Shown here: positions 62,016-64,000 of the stretch, in pieces
How positions within the stretch are numbered: position 1 is the first letter of the stretch
Layout of the letters: the number at the start of each line of letters is the position of its first letter
DNA from: DATBGS01 sp036557885
GTDB lineage: Bacteria > Chloroflexota > Ktedonobacteria > Ktedonobacterales > DATBGS01
DNA: 64,000 nt
Assembly (NCBI GenBank): GCA_036557885.1
Contig: DATBGS010000059.1
Span: forward strand, 62,001 to 126,000
Reading direction: 5' to 3'
Translations under genes and position numbers: made by a program
The notes under the pieces: model-generated
Told to the model about the DNA's origin: nothing
Database searches by the model: none
The model's input: the letters and a program-made list of their open reading frames with translations, nothing else

Positions 62016-63917
62016 TTAACTGATGCCCAACTCTCCTACAAATACCCCAGCGCTTAGCGGTGGCAGCATCACTTCTAGTTGCTGCGTGCTTATTTGCGTT
62101 CGCGTCTCGGCCCTCGTCAATAATGTCGGCAGAAAGCGGGGCAGACGCCCCGTTTTCTGTATCTGCTCCGGCAACTGTCCAGCGAGGGGAACCTGGAGCC
62201 TCACCGATTCCTCCGCATTGTTCACCACCACCACCACCACATCCTGGCCCTGCCACCTCAAATAGGCCCCCACCTGCTCCTGCACAGCGGGCATGGCATT
62301 CAGCGCACGCGCAGGCAGCATCAGGAGATTGTTGGAACGCAGCGCGGGGTGCGCGTGTCGTAGGGCGATCAACTGGCGATACAGCGTCAGCACGTCCTGA
62401 TCTTGCTGCTGGCCCCAGAGCATCGGCGCGCGCGCATAAGCGTTTTCCAGGTGTGCGTCACCAGATTGGGACAAACCCACCTCTGTCCCATAATACACAA
62501 TGGGCACCCCATCCAGCGTCATCTGGCAAAGCGCAGCCAGCTTCAACCGGGCTGTATCGCCCCCGGCCAGCCAGAGAAAGCGGTGCATATCATGGTTGTC
62601 CAAAAGCGTCGCGTAGCTCATGTTCGGTGGAACTAAAGCCGAGCGCTTATCTAAAAAAGCCAGCAACGCTGCCAATGGCTCCTGACGCTGGGCAAAAACC
62701 ATCCTCAGCACCCTTGCCAGCGCAAAGTTCATAAACGCATCCAACTTCCCGGAGTATGGCCCAATCTCTGCAAGCGGCTCGGAAACCTCCCCTAACGTCA
62801 GTGCTTCTGGGAACTGCTGCTTGATCCCCCGCTGAAACATGGCCCAAAATGTCAGCGAAGGACCAGACACATAATCAAGACGGAACCCATCGGCGCCTAC
62901 ATCCCTCAGCCAGTACAGCGCAGCATCAATCAAATAGTGCTGCACATGAGGTCGCTCGGTTGCCAATTCCGGCATGCTGACTACCTGTGCATAACTACGA
63001 TAGCCAAATGGAGGCCAACCGCCAAACGAAAACAGGCGGGCGCCCTCGCTCTGCGGGTTGGCCCGCGCCTCCCGAAAAAGTGGATGTTCATCGGAGGTAT
63101 GGTTCGCCACAAAATCTAGAATGACACGCATCCCGCGCCGATGAGATGCTGCAATCAGAAGCCGCAGCGTCTCATTCGTTCCATAGCGCGCGGCCACCGT
63201 ATAATAGTCCGAGGGGTTATACCCATGATGCGTCGGACTCTCAAACACCGGCGAAAGCCAGAGACAATTCACCCCCAGTTCCTCCAGGTAATCCAGCTTT
63301 TCCAGGATGCCCTGCAACGTTCCACCAAAGAACCCAGTCAGCGAGCCGGGATCATGCAGCGGCGGCTCATCGCTGGCGGCGTGAAAGCGATCCACAAAAA
63401 TGTGATAGATCACCGCATCGTGCAACCAGGCTGGGGGGTGAAAGCGGTCCACACTGTAAGCAAACAACCGCCTATCCTCAACAGGCGGGCCAACTGGCTC
63501 GGTCTGGTCGGCACGCCAGTGCTGCTCTGGCTGATTCTGGCTCCAGGCATCCGCGCAGTAGCGCACGAGGGTTCCCTCTGGCTGCCCTGGCAGCACCGCA
63601 CGCCAACGCCGGATAGGTATGTGAAGTGCTTTATCTTCTTCCGTCTCGCCCGGCTCTGCCAAAACCACTATTCCAGAGGTTGCCTTGCCTCGCACTCCAG
63701 CAGGGGAGCTTCCATCTGTCGTGTAGTAGACAGCCAGGTGGTCAATCGGCAGGGCCGCCTGTGAAGCGAAGAGCAAGAGCACCGGCTCATCAGGCGCGGG
63801 GTCGCGCGGCAGTATCTGGCCGTTATGGGCCAGACCGCCCTGTAGCGCAGCGCGGCGGCGCCGTTCCTGGGCGGTTACATAGGGAGAAAAAAAGAAATCA
63901 ACGATGTCGTCCTCCAT
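62016..63917 (-). CDS. GH13 alpha-glucanase (neopullulanase/maltodextrin hydrolase type)
   Basis: The 633-residue enzyme has an N-terminal beta domain (about 1-130, LAVYYTTDGSSP) as in neopullulanase-type GH13, then the TIM barrel. The nucleophile is Asp348 (GFRLDYV), the acid/base Glu377 (TLGEVSE) and the third acidic residue Asp443 (DNHDMHRF). No signal peptide, so it acts on imported dextrins. AAAGGA lies seven bases upstream of the start at 63917. Direction and position ahead of marR and the transport genes make it the first gene of a maltodextrin locus. The last 83 bases of the window hold its upstream region. Confidence 0.92.
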   Translation of the reverse strand: MEDDIVDFFFSPYVTAQERRRRAALQGGLAHNGQILPRDPAPDEPVLLLFASQAALPIDHLAVYYTTDGSSPAGVRGKATSGIVVLAEPGETEEDKALHIPIRRWRAVLPGQPEGTLVRYCADAWSQNQPEQHWRADQTEPVGPPVEDRRLFAYSVDRFHPPAWLHDAVIYHIFVDRFHAASDEPPLHDPGSLTGFFGGTLQGILEKLDYLEELGVNCLWLSPVFESPTHHGYNPSDYYTVAARYGTNETLRLLIAASHRRGMRVILDFVANHTSDEHPLFREARANPQSEGARLFSFGGWPPFGYRSYAQVVSMPELATERPHVQHYLIDAALYWLRDVGADGFRLDYVSGPSLTFWAMFQRGIKQQFPEALTLGEVSEPLAEIGPYSGKLDAFMNFALARVLRMVFAQRQEPLAALLAFLDKRSALVPPNMSYATLLDNHDMHRFLWLAGGDTARLKLAALCQMTLDGVPIVYYGTEVGLSQSGDAHLENAYARAPMLWGQQQDQDVLTLYRQLIALRHAHPALRSNNLLMLPARALNAMPAVQEQVGAYLRWQGQDVVVVVVNNAEESVRLQVPLAGQLPEQIQKTGRLPRFLPTLLTRAETRTQISTQQLEVMLPPLSAGVFVGELGIS

Positions 63918-64000
63918 TGAGTCATCCTTTCTCAGCCAGTGCCAGATCAGCCGTTCTGCCTCCATGCCCAGAAAGTTTCCTGGTAAATTGTTGACTACTC

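Overview
The window looks like part of a chromosome of a Ktedonobacteria-type Chloroflexota. This is inferred from gene content only: GC-rich DNA, several large XRE/NB-ARC/TPR, LuxR-LAL and BTAD-ATPase-TPR regulators, mersacidin-family peptide arrays, and TnpB elements without a TnpA. No rRNA or other taxonomic marker is present. No tRNA and no CRISPR array were seen.

The left two thirds (1-42.5 kb) is a patchwork of class II lanthipeptide modules. Module A (1-7 kb) has the tail of a precursor, a small membrane-fusion-like protein, a C39-peptidase ABC transporter and LanM1. Right behind it, inverted, lie the 3' stump of a second transporter gene and a Cys-free double-glycine peptide. Module B (21.3-25.3 kb) has one precursor with a nitrile-hydratase-like (NHLP) leader and LanM2, the only synthetase of the four with a Cys-Cys-Gly instead of Cys-His-Gly zinc motif, as in ProcM-type enzymes. 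Module C (29.4-42.5 kb) has a second fusion protein and transporter, seven tandem mersacidin/lichenicidin-type precursors with near-constant leaders and very different cores, LanM3, an odd aldo/keto reductase-like protein, and LanM4. Two XRE/NB-ARC/TPR proteins stand next to modules A and C. No separate LanP protease and no LanFEG immunity transporter is visible, so leader removal probably falls to the C39 domains of the transporters.

Between modules A and B lie a ferredoxin/MtrA-like gene pair, a PadR regulator with an internal duplication, a DUF2252 protein, a TnpB element preceded by a small ribbon-helix-helix-like gene with its own palindromic promoter, a LuxR-type ATPase regulator and a Kelch lipoprotein flanked by 100-bp direct repeats. 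Between B and C, a DUF1801 gene is bracketed by two IS605-type end hairpins, one of which supplies the C-terminus of the neighbouring NB-ARC protein.

The right third (42.5-64 kb) is more ordinary. It holds a run of minus-strand enzymes (FAD/BBE oxidase, group II amino acid decarboxylase, alpha/beta hydrolase, serine hydrolase), a BTAD regulator, a scar where two truncated genes meet head to head, small stress-type genes (NIPSNAP, rhodanese, LysR), and a maltodextrin locus: GH13 enzyme, MarR with an 11-bp palindrome, binding protein, two permeases and a MalK-like ATPase that carries an unexpected transmembrane and extracytoplasmic tail.
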